From: Neorhizobium tomejilense
Lineage (GTDB): Bacteria > Pseudomonadota > Alphaproteobacteria > Rhizobiales > Rhizobiaceae
DNA length: 64,000 bases
Reading direction: 5' to 3'
NCBI GenBank assembly: GCA_002968845.1
Contig: PVBG01000002.1
Coordinates: forward strand, 1 to 64,000
This document shows, in pieces, positions 1 through 8,026 of the stretch (within the stretch, counting starts at the first letter, position 1; every line of letters begins with the position of its first letter). The position numbers and the translations under genes were made by a program. The notes below the pieces were generated by a model. That model saw only the letters and a list, made by a program, of their open reading frames with translations, was not told where the DNA came from and made no database searches.

Positions 1-2
1 CG

Positions 3-464
3 CCCGGCCGTACTCAGGAACTCAACTATTTCGTGCCGGATGGCTATTCGGGCGCAGGTACCGACCTGCCGCCGATGGCGCTGGTCGACATGCCGGGCTA
101 CGGTTATGCCAAGGCGCCGAAGGAAACCGTCGATGCCTGGACCAGGCTCGTCTTCGACTATCTGCGCGGCCGCGCGACGCTGAAGCGCGTCTATGTGCTG
201 ATCGACAGCCGCCACGGCATCAAGAAGAACGACGACGAAGTCCTGGACCTCCTCGACAAGGCCGCTGTCTCCTACCAGATCGTGCTGACCAAGACCGACA
301 AGATCAAGGAACCGGCCGTGGTGAAGCTGCTGGCCGAGACGCAGGAAAAGATCCGCATGCACCCGGCGGCCTTCCCGTTCGTGCTCTCCACCTCGTCCGA
401 AAAAGGCAAGGGGATCGAGGAACTGCGTCAGGCGATCGCCGAAACCGTCGGCCGGGCGCTCTGA
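3..464 (+). CDS. engB: Ribosome biogenesis GTP-binding protein EngB (YihA/YsxC), 5' end cut off
   Basis: The reading frame is open from the first bases of the window and 153 residues are visible; the start and the P-loop (G1) lie upstream. The piece begins with [10 protein letters not shown], the G2 region of this GTPase family. It then shows the G3 motif DMPGYGYA, the G4 motif TKTDK and a G5-like [10 protein letters not shown]. EngB is a TRAFAC-class GTPase of about 200-220 residues that helps assemble the large ribosomal subunit in the cytoplasm. In related rhizobia, as I recall, engB lies directly upstream of argB. Here a fasciclin-domain gene on the opposite strand separates them. The family call is secure; only the missing N-terminus limits it. 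Confidence 0.95.
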   Translation, partial: PGRTQELNYFVPDGYSGAGTDLPPMALVDMPGYGYAKAPKETVDAWTRLVFDYLRGRATLKRVYVLIDSRHGIKKNDDEVLDLLDKAAVSYQIVLTKTDKIKEPAVVKLLAETQEKIRMHPAAFPFVLSTSSEKGKGIEELRQAIAETVGRAL

Positions 465-523
465 CGCTGCCCTATTAGAAACGGCAGATCCGGCCGCCCC
501 GAGCGAGGCGACCGGATCCTGAT

Positions 524-542
524 GCAAAAACCCCAAAGGGGT
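524..542 (-). terminator. Rho-independent terminator of the fasciclin gene
   Basis: On the minus strand the sequence reads ACCCC-TTT-GGGGT followed by TTTTGC, a short hairpin with a T-run just downstream of the fasciclin stop codon. The stem is only five base pairs, so its strength is uncertain. Confidence 0.5.
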
Positions 543-553
543 GTGACCGGCTT

Positions 554-1111
554 TTACATTTTCGGCAGCAGAACCTTGTCGACCACGTGGATGACGCCGT
601 TCGACTGCTTGACGTCGGCGATCGTGACATTCGACACGCCGCCCGTTTCGTCGGTGAGCGTGATCTTGCCCATGCTTTCCTTGGCTTTCAGGATGCAGCC
701 GCCGACGGTCTTGACGTCATGGGTGCCCTTGTCGTCCTTGATCATCTTCTCGATGGCGGTGGACATGGCGCTGACCGCGACCACGTGGCAAGTCAGCACC
801 TTGGTGAGCTGAGCCTTGTTTTCCGGCTTCAGCAGCGTTTCGACCGTGCCCTTGGGCAGAACAGCGAAGGCTTCGTTGGTCGGCGCAAAAACCGTGTACG
901 GACCCTTGCCTTGGAGCGTCTCCACCAGGCCGGCAGCCTTGACGGCCGCGACGAGCGTCGTGTGGTCCTTGGAGTTCACGGCATTTTCGACGATGTTCTT
1001 GTCTTCGTACATCGCCGCGCCGCCGACCTTCGGATTGGCGGCAAAAACGGCCACGGCGGTGGCGGACAGAACGGTGGCGACAGCGAGCGTGCGGAATGCG
1101 GTCTTGAACAT
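554..1111 (-). CDS. Secreted fasciclin (FAS1) domain protein
   Basis: This 185-residue protein starts with a clear signal peptide (residues 1-25, cleavage likely after AVFAA), so it should be periplasmic or secreted. The rest is a single FAS1 domain. Box H1 is TVFAPTNEAF near residues 73-82 and box H2 is NGVIHVVDKVLLP near 171-183. Two cysteines (108, 139) could form a disulfide. Bacterial FAS1 proteins are usually linked to adhesion or surface interactions; the ligand cannot be read from sequence. The start has a good ribosome site (GAGAGGAAG). The gene lies antisense between engB and argB, which are usually adjacent in relatives, so it may have been inserted there. Confidence 0.9.
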   Translation of the reverse strand: MFKTAFRTLAVATVLSATAVAVFAANPKVGGAAMYEDKNIVENAVNSKDHTTLVAAVKAAGLVETLQGKGPYTVFAPTNEAFAVLPKGTVETLLKPENKAQLTKVLTCHVVAVSAMSTAIEKMIKDDKGTHDVKTVGGCILKAKESMGKITLTDETGGVSNVTIADVKQSNGVIHVVDKVLLPKM

Positions 1112-1463
1112 GATGGCTTCCTCTCAACGAAACTAATTGCCCCGGCGCGGATGCGCGCCTCCCAAGGCATGGCGTCCCGACATCGGCGGAGACATCACAA
1201 GAGACGGAAGGCCGGGAAGAAGAGTTTCAACGCTGACGACAAAACCGCCGTTAAACTTTCAAGCTGCTGTTTTTATTTGCCTATATCTGTCGGGCCATTT
1301 GCAAACTGCAATGTCTGGGCCTTCCCGCGAAGGGTATTTGCCGGAATACGACCACCATTTATCCGGCGCCGGCACGTCGATTGGACGACAATCTCGCGGA
1401 CTGATTATTTCCTCTGTCAGAAACATGCGCTAAAAGGCCCCACTTATTATTCAGGGGTATCCG
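1112..1463. other. Intergenic region between the divergent fasciclin gene and argB
   Basis: These 352 bases must hold the promoters of both flanking genes. I found no convincing open reading frame with its own ribosome site, no tRNA, no terminator and no strong palindrome. The middle (about 1250-1320) is AT-richer than the flanks, as expected of promoter DNA, but I cannot place -35/-10 boxes with confidence. Confidence 0.5.
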
Positions 1464-2351
1464 ATGACGGCTTCCGAAAGCGAACTTCAGGCCAAGCTTC
1501 TGGCACAGGCGCTGCCCTATATGCAGCGTTACGAAAACAAGACGATCGTCGTGAAATACGGCGGCCACGCCATGGGCGACACCGAACTCGGCAAGGCGTT
1601 CGCCGCGGATATCGCGCTTCTCAAGCAATCCGGCGTCAACCCGATCGTCGTGCATGGCGGCGGCCCGCAGATCGGCGCCATGCTGACGAAGATGGGCATC
1701 GAGTCCAAATTCGAAGCCGGCCTGCGCGTCACCGACCAGAAGACCGTCGAGATTGTCGAAATGGTTCTCGCCGGCTCGATCAACAAGGAAATCGTCGCGC
1801 TGATCAACCAGACCGGCGAATGGGCGATCGGCCTTTGCGGCAAGGACGGCAACATGGTCTTTGCCGAAAAGGCCAAGAAGACCATCATCGATCCGGACAG
1901 CAATATCGAGCGGGTCCTCGACCTCGGTTTCGTCGGTGAAGTGGTGGAAGTCGACCGCACCTTGCTCGACCTGCTCGCCAAATCGGAAATGATCCCGGTC
2001 ATCGCTCCGGTCGCCCCAGGCCGCGACGGCGCGACCTACAACATCAATGCCGACACGTTCGCGGGCGCCATCGCCGGCGCGCTCAGCGCCACCCGCCTGC
2101 TCTTCCTCACCGACGTTCCGGGCGTTCTGGACAAGGACAAGCAGCTGATCAAGGAACTCACGGTCGCCCAGGCCTTGGCCCTCATCAAGGACGGCACGAT
2201 CTCCGGCGGCATGATCCCCAAGGTCGAGACCTGCATCGAGGCGATCAAGGCTGGCGTGCAGGGTGTCGTCATCCTGAACGGCAAGACGGCCCACTCGGTG
2301 CTGCTCGAAATCTTCACCGAGCACGGCGCCGGCACCCTGATCGTTCCCTGA
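1464..2351 (+). CDS. argB: Acetylglutamate kinase
   Basis: ArgB phosphorylates N-acetyl-L-glutamate with ATP, the second step of arginine synthesis. The 295-residue protein has the amino-acid-kinase fold signatures: KYGGHAMGD (residues 31-39) for phosphate binding, VHGGGPQI (63-70) for acetylglutamate, the [12 protein letters not shown] segment, and GGMIPKVE near the C-terminus. About 25 residues precede the first kinase strand. N-terminal extensions of this kind are known in arginine-inhibited hexameric enzymes, so feedback inhibition is plausible but inferred. The start ATG follows GGGGTATCCG. It converges with a PEP-mutase-family gene 19 bases beyond its stop. Confidence 0.97.
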   Translation: MTASESELQAKLLAQALPYMQRYENKTIVVKYGGHAMGDTELGKAFAADIALLKQSGVNPIVVHGGGPQIGAMLTKMGIESKFEAGLRVTDQKTVEIVEMVLAGSINKEIVALINQTGEWAIGLCGKDGNMVFAEKAKKTIIDPDSNIERVLDLGFVGEVVEVDRTLLDLLAKSEMIPVIAPVAPGRDGATYNINADTFAGAIAGALSATRLLFLTDVPGVLDKDKQLIKELTVAQALALIKDGTISGGMIPKVETCIEAIKAGVQGVVILNGKTAHSVLLEIFTEHGAGTLIVP

Positions 2352-2370
2352 TCGCGGACGGCTTCAAGGC

Positions 2371-3144
2371 TCAGCCGGCGGCGGTGAAAACCGCCGCGGC
2401 GTCTTCCTTCAGCTTCGCCATCATCGCCCGATACGGCCCCGGCCCGTAACTGACCCGGGCAACCCCGAGCTCACCGAGGCGTTTCGGCGACGGAACGCCT
2501 CCGAACATCATGATGTTGACCGGAAGCGGCGAGGCCTTGCAGAGCGTCTCGATCAACGCCTCATCGGCCAGTCCGGGTGCGAAGAACCCGTTACCCCCAG
2601 CCTCGGCATAGGCTTTGGCACGTTCGATCGCCTGATCGAGAAGTGCTGCATGCTTCGTCCGGTCGCCTTCCTGCAGGAAGAGATCGGTGCGGGCGTTGAT
2701 GAAGAACGGCATATCACGGGTGTCTGCCAAGGCCCGGATGGCACGGATGCGCTCGGCCTGCTGCTCCACCGGATAGATGCCGCTGCCGCCAACAACCTGA
2801 TCCTCGAAATTGACGCCTATAGCGCCGGCGTCGATGACCTTAGCGACATTTGCCGCCAGTTCGGCCGGGTCTTCCGCATAACCGCCCTCGAAATCCACCG
2901 ACAAGGGAAGGTCGATCGCTGCAGTGATCGATTTCGCCGTGGCGAGCAAGGCGTCCAGCGGCAGGTTCTCGCCGTCGGCATACCCTTGCGCTGCGGCAAC
3001 CGACCAGCTTCCGGTGCCGAGCGCCTTCGCCCCAGCCTCCGCAACCGCCTTGGCGGTGCCGGCATCCCAGATGTTGTAGATGATGACCGGATTGCCCTTC
3101 CGGTGAAGCGCTGCGAACGCGGCAGCCTTGTCTTTCTGTGGCAT
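2371..3144 (-). CDS. Isocitrate lyase / phosphoenolpyruvate mutase family protein
   Basis: This 257-residue single-domain alpha/beta-barrel protein belongs to the PEP mutase / isocitrate lyase superfamily. Family signatures are NIWDAGTAKA (24-33), SVDFEGGY (82-89), where acidic residues bind Mg2+, GVNFEDQ (110-116) and INARTD (149-154). The isocitrate lyase KKCGH active-site loop is absent, so true isocitrate lyase activity is unlikely. Members act as C-C or P-C bond lyases on 2-oxo-acid-like substrates, and many rhizobial copies are uncharacterised. I chose the ATG at 3144 because GGGAGG lies just upstream; an in-frame ATG 60 bases earlier has no ribosome site. No phosphonate or methylcitrate genes are nearby. 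Confidence 0.85.
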   Translation of the reverse strand: MPQKDKAAAFAALHRKGNPVIIYNIWDAGTAKAVAEAGAKALGTGSWSVAAAQGYADGENLPLDALLATAKSITAAIDLPLSVDFEGGYAEDPAELAANVAKVIDAGAIGVNFEDQVVGGSGIYPVEQQAERIRAIRALADTRDMPFFINARTDLFLQEGDRTKHAALLDQAIERAKAYAEAGGNGFFAPGLADEALIETLCKASPLPVNIMMFGGVPSPKRLGELGVARVSYGPGPYRAMMAKLKEDAAAVFTAAG

Positions 3145-3216
3145 GAATGATCCTCCCATTGATCGGAATACCCTAACCGGTTTCGGTGACGGATGCCGCC
3201 GCAAATCGGGCGTCGA

Positions 3217-4119
3217 TCAGGAAAAGAGCAACCCGAGGATGCCGCCGACGATCAAGAGGCAGCCGAACACTTCCATGCGGTTCACCCGTTCATGGAAGAG
3301 GAAATAGGACGCCATGAAGGTGAAGACGAGTTCGATCTGCCCGAGCGCGCGGACATAGGCCACCTGCTGCAGGGTCATGGCGGTGAACCAGCCGGCCGAG
3401 CCGACGACGCCTGCCAGGCCGACGAGAGAGGATGAACGCCACGAGAGAACGGCCTGGACGATCTCGCGCTTGTCCTTCCAGAACATCCAGACCAGCATGA
3501 AGGCCGTCTGGAACGTCGTGACGCAGGCGAGCGTCACCGCGGCCTCCATGACGGGTCCTGGGCCGCCGAGCGACAGCGAAGCGCTACGGTAGGAGACGGC
3601 CGAAATACCGAAGACCGCCCCGGAGGCGATGCCGATCAGGGCGGTGCGGCTGGTCAGCGCGACCAGCATGTTGCGCCAGGAGAGCGGCATGCGCGCCATC
3701 GAGATCGTCATCACGCCGATCACCCCGACGATGATCGCCGCGACTGAGCCCGGCGTCAGCTTTTCGCCGAGCAGGATGAAGCCGAATATGGCGGCCTGCA
3801 CCGGCTCGGTCTTGGAATAGGCCGTCCCGACCGCAAAATTCCTGAGCGAAAAGAGATGCACCAGCATCATGGTCGCAAAGATCTGCGCCAGGCCGCCGAT
3901 CACCGCCCAAAGAGCGAAGGTCCAGTTCAGTACCGGGAACGGATAACCGGCGATATGGTGAAGACAGAGGACATAGAGGATCGCGATCGGAAAACCGTAG
4001 CCGAAGCGCACGAAGCTCGCTCCCCGCGTGCCAAGCGAACCCTGCAGATGCTTCTGCAGGGCAGAGCGCAGGTTCTGCAGAAAGGCAGCGGCGATGGTGA
4101 TGGGGATCCAGAGTTCCAT
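3217..4119 (-). CDS. EamA/DMT superfamily transporter
   Basis: This 300-residue integral membrane protein has about ten hydrophobic segments arranged as two EamA repeats, the layout of drug/metabolite transporters in the inner membrane. The C-terminal repeat ends with the typical pattern of a short charged loop (HERVNRMEV) followed by the last helix LLIVGGILGLLFS. Substrates of this family range from amino acids to metabolites and drugs and cannot be inferred here. It is divergently transcribed from the downstream nucleotidase and lies tail to head with the PEP-mutase-family gene, 72 bases away. Confidence 0.85.
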   Translation of the reverse strand: MELWIPITIAAAFLQNLRSALQKHLQGSLGTRGASFVRFGYGFPIAILYVLCLHHIAGYPFPVLNWTFALWAVIGGLAQIFATMMLVHLFSLRNFAVGTAYSKTEPVQAAIFGFILLGEKLTPGSVAAIIVGVIGVMTISMARMPLSWRNMLVALTSRTALIGIASGAVFGISAVSYRSASLSLGGPGPVMEAAVTLACVTTFQTAFMLVWMFWKDKREIVQAVLSWRSSSLVGLAGVVGSAGWFTAMTLQQVAYVRALGQIELVFTFMASYFLFHERVNRMEVFGCLLIVGGILGLLFS

Positions 4120-4224
4120 ATGCTGGCGGTATCACGCGTTCCGGCAGATCGCCAAGGCCGGCTCAGGCCGAAAGCGTTCGTCTTTTTCGTTTTCTTTGCC
4201 GTCGAGCCGGTGCATAAAGCGGCC

Positions 4225-4938
4225 ATGGAAAAAAAGCCGCAGACCTCGCCCGACCCCGCCGATTTCGCCCATGTCCGCGACTGGGTGTTCGATCTCGACA
4301 ACACGCTTTATCCGCATCACATCAATCTGTTCGCGCAAATCGACAAGAACATGACGGCCTATGTGCAGGAACTGCTGCAGCTCGAGCCGGCGGAAGCGAA
4401 AGCCCTGCAGAAACGCTATTACCACGAGCATGGTACGACGCTGCAGGGCCTGATGCTGAACCACGGCATCGAGCCGGACGGGTTTCTCGAGCAGGCGCAT
4501 GCGATCGACTATTCGGCGCTGTTGCCGCATCCGGAACTCGGCGAGGCGATCAAGGCGCTTCCCGGCCGCAAGTTCATCTTCACCAATGGCAGCGTGCCGC
4601 ATGCTGAAGCCGCCGCCAGGGCACTCGGCATTCTCGACAATTTCGACGACATATTCGACATCGTCGCCGCAGACTACGTGCCGAAGCCGGCGGGCGCGAC
4701 TTACGACAAGTTCGCCAGCCTGCACCGGGTCGATACGCAAAAAGCCGCGATGTTCGAGGATCTGCCGCGCAACCTGCAGGTGCCGAAAGCACTCGGCATG
4801 CGCACCATCCTCCTCGTGCCGCGCAACCTGGACGCGGTGCTGATGGAACGGTGGGAAAAGCTCAGCGACGAGGACGATCATATCGACTACGTCACGGACG
4901 ATCTGACAGGCTTCCTCAGCGGCCTCAATATCGGCTAA
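4225..4938 (+). CDS. HAD-family pyrimidine 5'-nucleotidase
   Basis: This 237-residue HAD hydrolase carries motif I FDLDNTLYPHH (residues 22-32, nucleophile Asp23, acid/base Asp25), motif II FTNGS and a motif III/IV region FEDLPRNL. The DNTLYP form of motif I is typical of the SDT1/PhoE-like pyrimidine 5'-nucleotidases, which dephosphorylate UMP and CMP or salvage nucleotides in the cytoplasm. The chosen ATG places motif I close to the N-terminus, as in relatives. A GTG 15 bases upstream is also in frame, and no strong ribosome site decides between them. In related genomes this gene lies in the same argB-dapD neighbourhood. Confidence 0.85.
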   Translation: MEKKPQTSPDPADFAHVRDWVFDLDNTLYPHHINLFAQIDKNMTAYVQELLQLEPAEAKALQKRYYHEHGTTLQGLMLNHGIEPDGFLEQAHAIDYSALLPHPELGEAIKALPGRKFIFTNGSVPHAEAAARALGILDNFDDIFDIVAADYVPKPAGATYDKFASLHRVDTQKAAMFEDLPRNLQVPKALGMRTILLVPRNLDAVLMERWEKLSDEDDHIDYVTDDLTGFLSGLNIG

Positions 4939-5047
4939 GGTTTTATCGGCATTACTAAAAGTTCATCCACATTACGGATGTTTAAGTGGTTTTGACCGTT
5001 GCAGGCTCTATCTTCAGGCTATCGAAACAACCTGAAGGACCACCGCA

Positions 5048-5716
5048 ATGACCGCGAAGAAGATCGTTCTGGCGACCCTTGGAGCAGCGCTGATCGCCGG
5101 CGCAGCCGTTCCTGCCTTTGCAGCCCCAGGGCGTGATGGTCCCGGCCGCCATGGTGGTCCCGGCCGCGCGATGATGCAGGACGTGATGTTCGTGCGCCTC
5201 CTGAAGAATGCCGATACCGATAAGGATGGCAAAATCTCCAAGGACGAGATGACCGCATTTCAGGACAAGCTCTTCACCGCGATCGACGCCAACAAGGATG
5301 GCTCACTGACCCGAGGCGAGATGTTAGACTATCGTCAGGCGAAGATGGAAGAGTTCCGCAAGACCCATCAGCCCGACGTCGCCAATACCACGGACCCGAA
5401 GGACGACCAATCCGACGATAAAATGGCCGACCGTAACATGGCCGACCGGCGTGATGACCGTCGGGACCGCGATCGTTCCGCATGGAACCATGATGGTCAG
5501 GGCCGCCACGGCGGGCGCCGCGAAGACGCTCGGTGGGAAGGCCCGCACGACCGTCAGATGATGGGCCGGGGCATGTTCCGCATGGTCGATGAAGACAAGG
5601 ACGGCAAGATCACCAAGACGGAAGCCACCACCGCATCCGACAAGCTGTTCGCCCGCATGGATAGCAACAAGGATGGAACCATTTCCATCGACGACCTGCC
5701 GGACCGCCCCCTCTAG
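5048..5716 (+). CDS. Exported EF-hand calcium-binding protein
   Basis: The 222-residue product starts with a signal peptide (residues 1-26, ending AFAA). It has four canonical EF-hand loops in two pairs: loops starting at Asp56 (DTDKDGKISKDE), Asp80 (DANKDGSLTRGE), Asp181 (DEDKDGKITKTE) and Asp205 (DSNKDGTISIDD). All keep Asp at positions 1, 3 or 5 and Gly at 6. The pairs are joined by about 85 residues of Asp/Arg/His-rich, low-complexity linker (about 95-178). It is therefore likely a periplasmic calcium-binding or buffering protein. A GAAGGACC ribosome site precedes the ATG and a strong terminator follows. No partner gene is evident. Confidence 0.88.
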   Translation: MTAKKIVLATLGAALIAGAAVPAFAAPGRDGPGRHGGPGRAMMQDVMFVRLLKNADTDKDGKISKDEMTAFQDKLFTAIDANKDGSLTRGEMLDYRQAKMEEFRKTHQPDVANTTDPKDDQSDDKMADRNMADRRDDRRDRDRSAWNHDGQGRHGGRREDARWEGPHDRQMMGRGMFRMVDEDKDGKITKTEATTASDKLFARMDSNKDGTISIDDLPDRPL

Positions 5717-5758
5717 TTCTCCGCCCCCTTGGAACTAGCTCCGACAGTCGTCCAAAGG

Positions 5759-5794
5759 ACCCGCCCCCTCCCCAAGGGGCGGGTTCTTTTATTT
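5759..5794 (+). terminator. Strong terminator after the EF-hand gene
   Basis: ACCCGCCCC (5759-5767) pairs with GGGGCGGGT (5776-5784) in a nine-base-pair GC-rich stem, followed by TCTTTTATTTT. This is a textbook Rho-independent terminator on the plus strand. Confidence 0.9.
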
Positions 5795-5799
5795 TCGGG

Positions 5800-6108
5800 T
5801 CAGGAAGGTCTCTGCTCGACCGCAGTCACCCGGTCGGCGACCTCCTCCACCTTGTCCTCGATCCGGACAAGAGAGTGCTCGATCGTCGACTGCATGTGGG
5901 ATAAAGCCCCGCCAAGTTCGATTTTGATGGAAAGCTCAAGATCATCCCGAACTTCCGCCTGACGTCGTTCCAGGCGCTTCGAAAATTCATAAGTCTGAAT
6001 CGTCAGGGTTCTGATTTCAGCAACTTCCTTGCGAAGCGCACGAATCTCATCGTTCGTCCGCTGTCCAAGCTTCGCCAGAAAATTCAGGTCTACGACTTCA
6101 TCGCTCAT
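5800..6108 (-). CDS. Small coiled-coil protein of unknown function
   Basis: This 102-residue protein is rich in Glu, Arg, Leu and Val with heptad-like spacing along most of its length (for example EIRALRKEVAEIRTL and RIEDKVEEVADRVTAVEQ). It should form a long helix or coiled-coil oligomer. There is no signal peptide, membrane segment or recognisable catalytic motif. The start ATG at 6108 has AGAGGAT upstream. The gene lies between the EF-hand terminator and a LOG-family gene on the same strand, 57 bases from the latter's stop. I do not recognise the family; small coiled-coil proteins of this kind occur as orphans in rhizobia. Confidence 0.65.
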   Translation of the reverse strand: MSDEVVDLNFLAKLGQRTNDEIRALRKEVAEIRTLTIQTYEFSKRLERRQAEVRDDLELSIKIELGGALSHMQSTIEHSLVRIEDKVEEVADRVTAVEQRPS

Positions 6109-6165
6109 CGGTACGATCCTCTACCAACAATCTAATCGCGAACGTCCGGACTTTCAATCAGGCCC

Positions 6166-7026
6166 TCAATGCTCGTAAAAATCCGAGATGATCTTCCAAG
6201 CCTGTTCCGAGGTTTCAACAAAACTGATGAGGTTCAGGTCATCCGGCGCGATGGTGCCAAACTCCGCGAGCGCGCCAAAGTTGATGATGCCGCGCCAGAA
6301 GGATTCGCTGAACAGGATGAGCGGTATGGGCTCCATGCGCTTGGTCTGGATGAGGGTGAGCGCCTCGAACATTTCGTCCAGGGTGCCGAATCCGCCGGGG
6401 AAGACAACGACTGCCTTCGCCCGCATCATGAAATGCATCTTGCGGATGGCGAAATAGTGAAAGTTGAAGCTGAGCTCCGGCGTTACGAAGCGGTTGGGAG
6501 CCTGCTCGTGGGGCAGCATGATGTTGAGCCCGATGCTCGGGGCACCGGCTTCCGACGCACCGCGATTACCAGCCTCCATGACGCCGGGGCCACCGCCGGT
6601 CACCACCACGTATTCCTGATGATTGTAGCCGGCCGAGTGTTTGCCGCAAAGGGCCGCGAACTTGCGCGCCTCGTCGTAATAGACCGAAGCCGCTTCGAGG
6701 TTCTGGCGCTGGGTGTCGTTGCGGGCGGCCCAGGCGCTCTGGCCGGGAGCCGGGATGCGCGCGCCGCCGAACAGCACGACCGTCGATCTGATGCCGCGCT
6801 CTGCCAGTGCCATTTCCGTCTTCATCAGCTCGAGCTGAAGCCGCACGGGACGAAGCTCTTCGCGGCTCAGGAATTCGTCATCCGCATAGGCGAGGCGATA
6901 GGAATGCGATTCCGTCTGCGGCGTCCTCGGCTGGACTGCGGCGTCGTTTTTGTCCGCCTTGTTGTCCTTCAGCGGATCCCAGACCCCGTCCTTGCGCCGC
7001 GGCCCGTCCTTCTTCGCCTTTGCCAT
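6166..7026 (-). CDS. LOG-family (TIGR00730) Rossmann-fold protein
   Basis: This protein of about 286 residues has the two LOG hallmarks: GGGPGVMEAGNRGA and PGGFGTLDEMFEAL, a PGGxGT nucleotide-phosphate site and helix. LOG enzymes release free bases from nucleoside monophosphates, classically cytokinin ribotides and AMP. Older annotations wrongly call them lysine decarboxylases. The N-terminal 40 residues are Lys/Arg-rich and probably disordered, a feature of the longer type-II-like forms. ATG at 7026 is preferred over 7032 because AAGGA then lies eight bases upstream. It is divergent from dapD. A cytokinin-activating or AMP nucleosidase role is possible but inferred. Confidence 0.85.
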   Translation of the reverse strand: MAKAKKDGPRRKDGVWDPLKDNKADKNDAAVQPRTPQTESHSYRLAYADDEFLSREELRPVRLQLELMKTEMALAERGIRSTVVLFGGARIPAPGQSAWAARNDTQRQNLEAASVYYDEARKFAALCGKHSAGYNHQEYVVVTGGGPGVMEAGNRGASEAGAPSIGLNIMLPHEQAPNRFVTPELSFNFHYFAIRKMHFMMRAKAVVVFPGGFGTLDEMFEALTLIQTKRMEPIPLILFSESFWRGIINFGALAEFGTIAPDDLNLISFVETSEQAWKIISDFYEH

Positions 7027-7070
7027 TCGCATGATCCTTCCGGCGTCAAATGCATTGACGCCAATTCACA

Positions 7071-7099
7071 TTGACGCTTGAGTGGCGGTCGCTTAGATC
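7071..7099 (+). promoter_or_regulatory. Candidate housekeeping promoter of dapD
   Basis: TTGACG (7071-7076) and TAGATC (7094-7099) are separated by 17 bases and lie about 65 bases upstream of the dapD start. The match is to a sigma-70 pattern read by eye; the -10 box is imperfect. Confidence 0.5.
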
Positions 7100-7162
7100 A
7101 AAAGACACCAAATGGCCACCTCTCCCACCATCACGATACAGAGTGACGTTTAAGGATTTCCC

Positions 7163-8017
7163 ATGAGCAGCCCCGACTTCTCTTCTCTTGAAAAGACTAT
7201 CGAGACGGCCTTCGACAACCGCGACACCGTAACGGTTTCGACCAAGGGAGAGATCCGCGACGCGGTCGAAGAAGCGCTCAACCTGCTGGACAGCGGTAGG
7301 GCGCGAGTTGCAAGCCGGGGCGAAGACGGCGTGTGGACGGTGCACCAGTGGCTGAAGAAGGCGGTGCTCCTGTCCTTTCGCCTCAACGACATGGAAGTGG
7401 TCAAGAACGGCCCCGGTGCCTCCACCTGGTGGGACAAGGTGCCCTCCAAGTTCGAGAACTGGGGTGAGAACGAGTTCCGCGCCGCCGGCTTCCGCGCCGT
7501 GCCGAACGCGGTCGCGCGTCGCTCTGCCTATATCGCCAAAAACGTCGTCCTGATGCCCTCCTTCATCAACCTCGGCGCCTATGTCGATGAAGGCACCATG
7601 GTCGACACCTGGGCGACCGTCGGTTCCTGCGCCCAGATCGGCAAGCACGTGCATCTTTCCGGCGGCGTCGGCATCGGCGGCGTGCTGGAGCCGATGCAGG
7701 CAGGCCCGACCATCATCGAGGACAATTGCTTCATCGGCGCCCGCTCGGAAGTGGTCGAAGGCTGCATCGTCCGCCAGGGTTCAGTGCTCGGCATGGGCGT
7801 GTTCATCGGCAAGTCGACCAAGATCGTCGACCGCGCCACCGGTGAGATCAGCTATGGCGAAGTACCGCCCTATTCGGTGGTCGTCGCCGGCACGCTGCCG
7901 GGCAAGCCGTTCCCGAACGGCGAGCCGGGCCCCGGCCTCTATTGCGCCGTGATCGTCAAGCGCGTCGATGAAAAGACCCGCTCCAAGACCGGTATCAACG
8001 AACTGCTGCGCGACTGA
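7163..8017 (+). CDS. dapD: 2,3,4,5-tetrahydropyridine-2,6-dicarboxylate N-succinyltransferase
   Basis: DapD succinylates tetrahydrodipicolinate using succinyl-CoA in the succinylase branch of lysine and meso-diaminopimelate synthesis. The 284-residue length is typical. The N-terminal alpha-helical domain (to about residue 100) is followed by a left-handed beta-helix built from hexapeptide repeats, seen around [20 protein letters not shown] and [22 protein letters not shown]. The C-terminus has the CoA-site loop with [14 protein letters not shown]. dapE follows after nine bases, so the two form an operon. The pathway feeds both protein synthesis and peptidoglycan cross-links. Confidence 0.97.
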   Translation: MSSPDFSSLEKTIETAFDNRDTVTVSTKGEIRDAVEEALNLLDSGRARVASRGEDGVWTVHQWLKKAVLLSFRLNDMEVVKNGPGASTWWDKVPSKFENWGENEFRAAGFRAVPNAVARRSAYIAKNVVLMPSFINLGAYVDEGTMVDTWATVGSCAQIGKHVHLSGGVGIGGVLEPMQAGPTIIEDNCFIGARSEVVEGCIVRQGSVLGMGVFIGKSTKIVDRATGEISYGEVPPYSVVVAGTLPGKPFPNGEPGPGLYCAVIVKRVDEKTRSKTGINELLRD

Positions 8018-8026
8018 TCCCATCCA

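Noticed and set aside
488..517. Hairpin after engB as a terminator
   Set aside because: ATCCGG/CCGGAT can pair with inner CGCC/GGCG, but no T-run follows, so termination is not supported.
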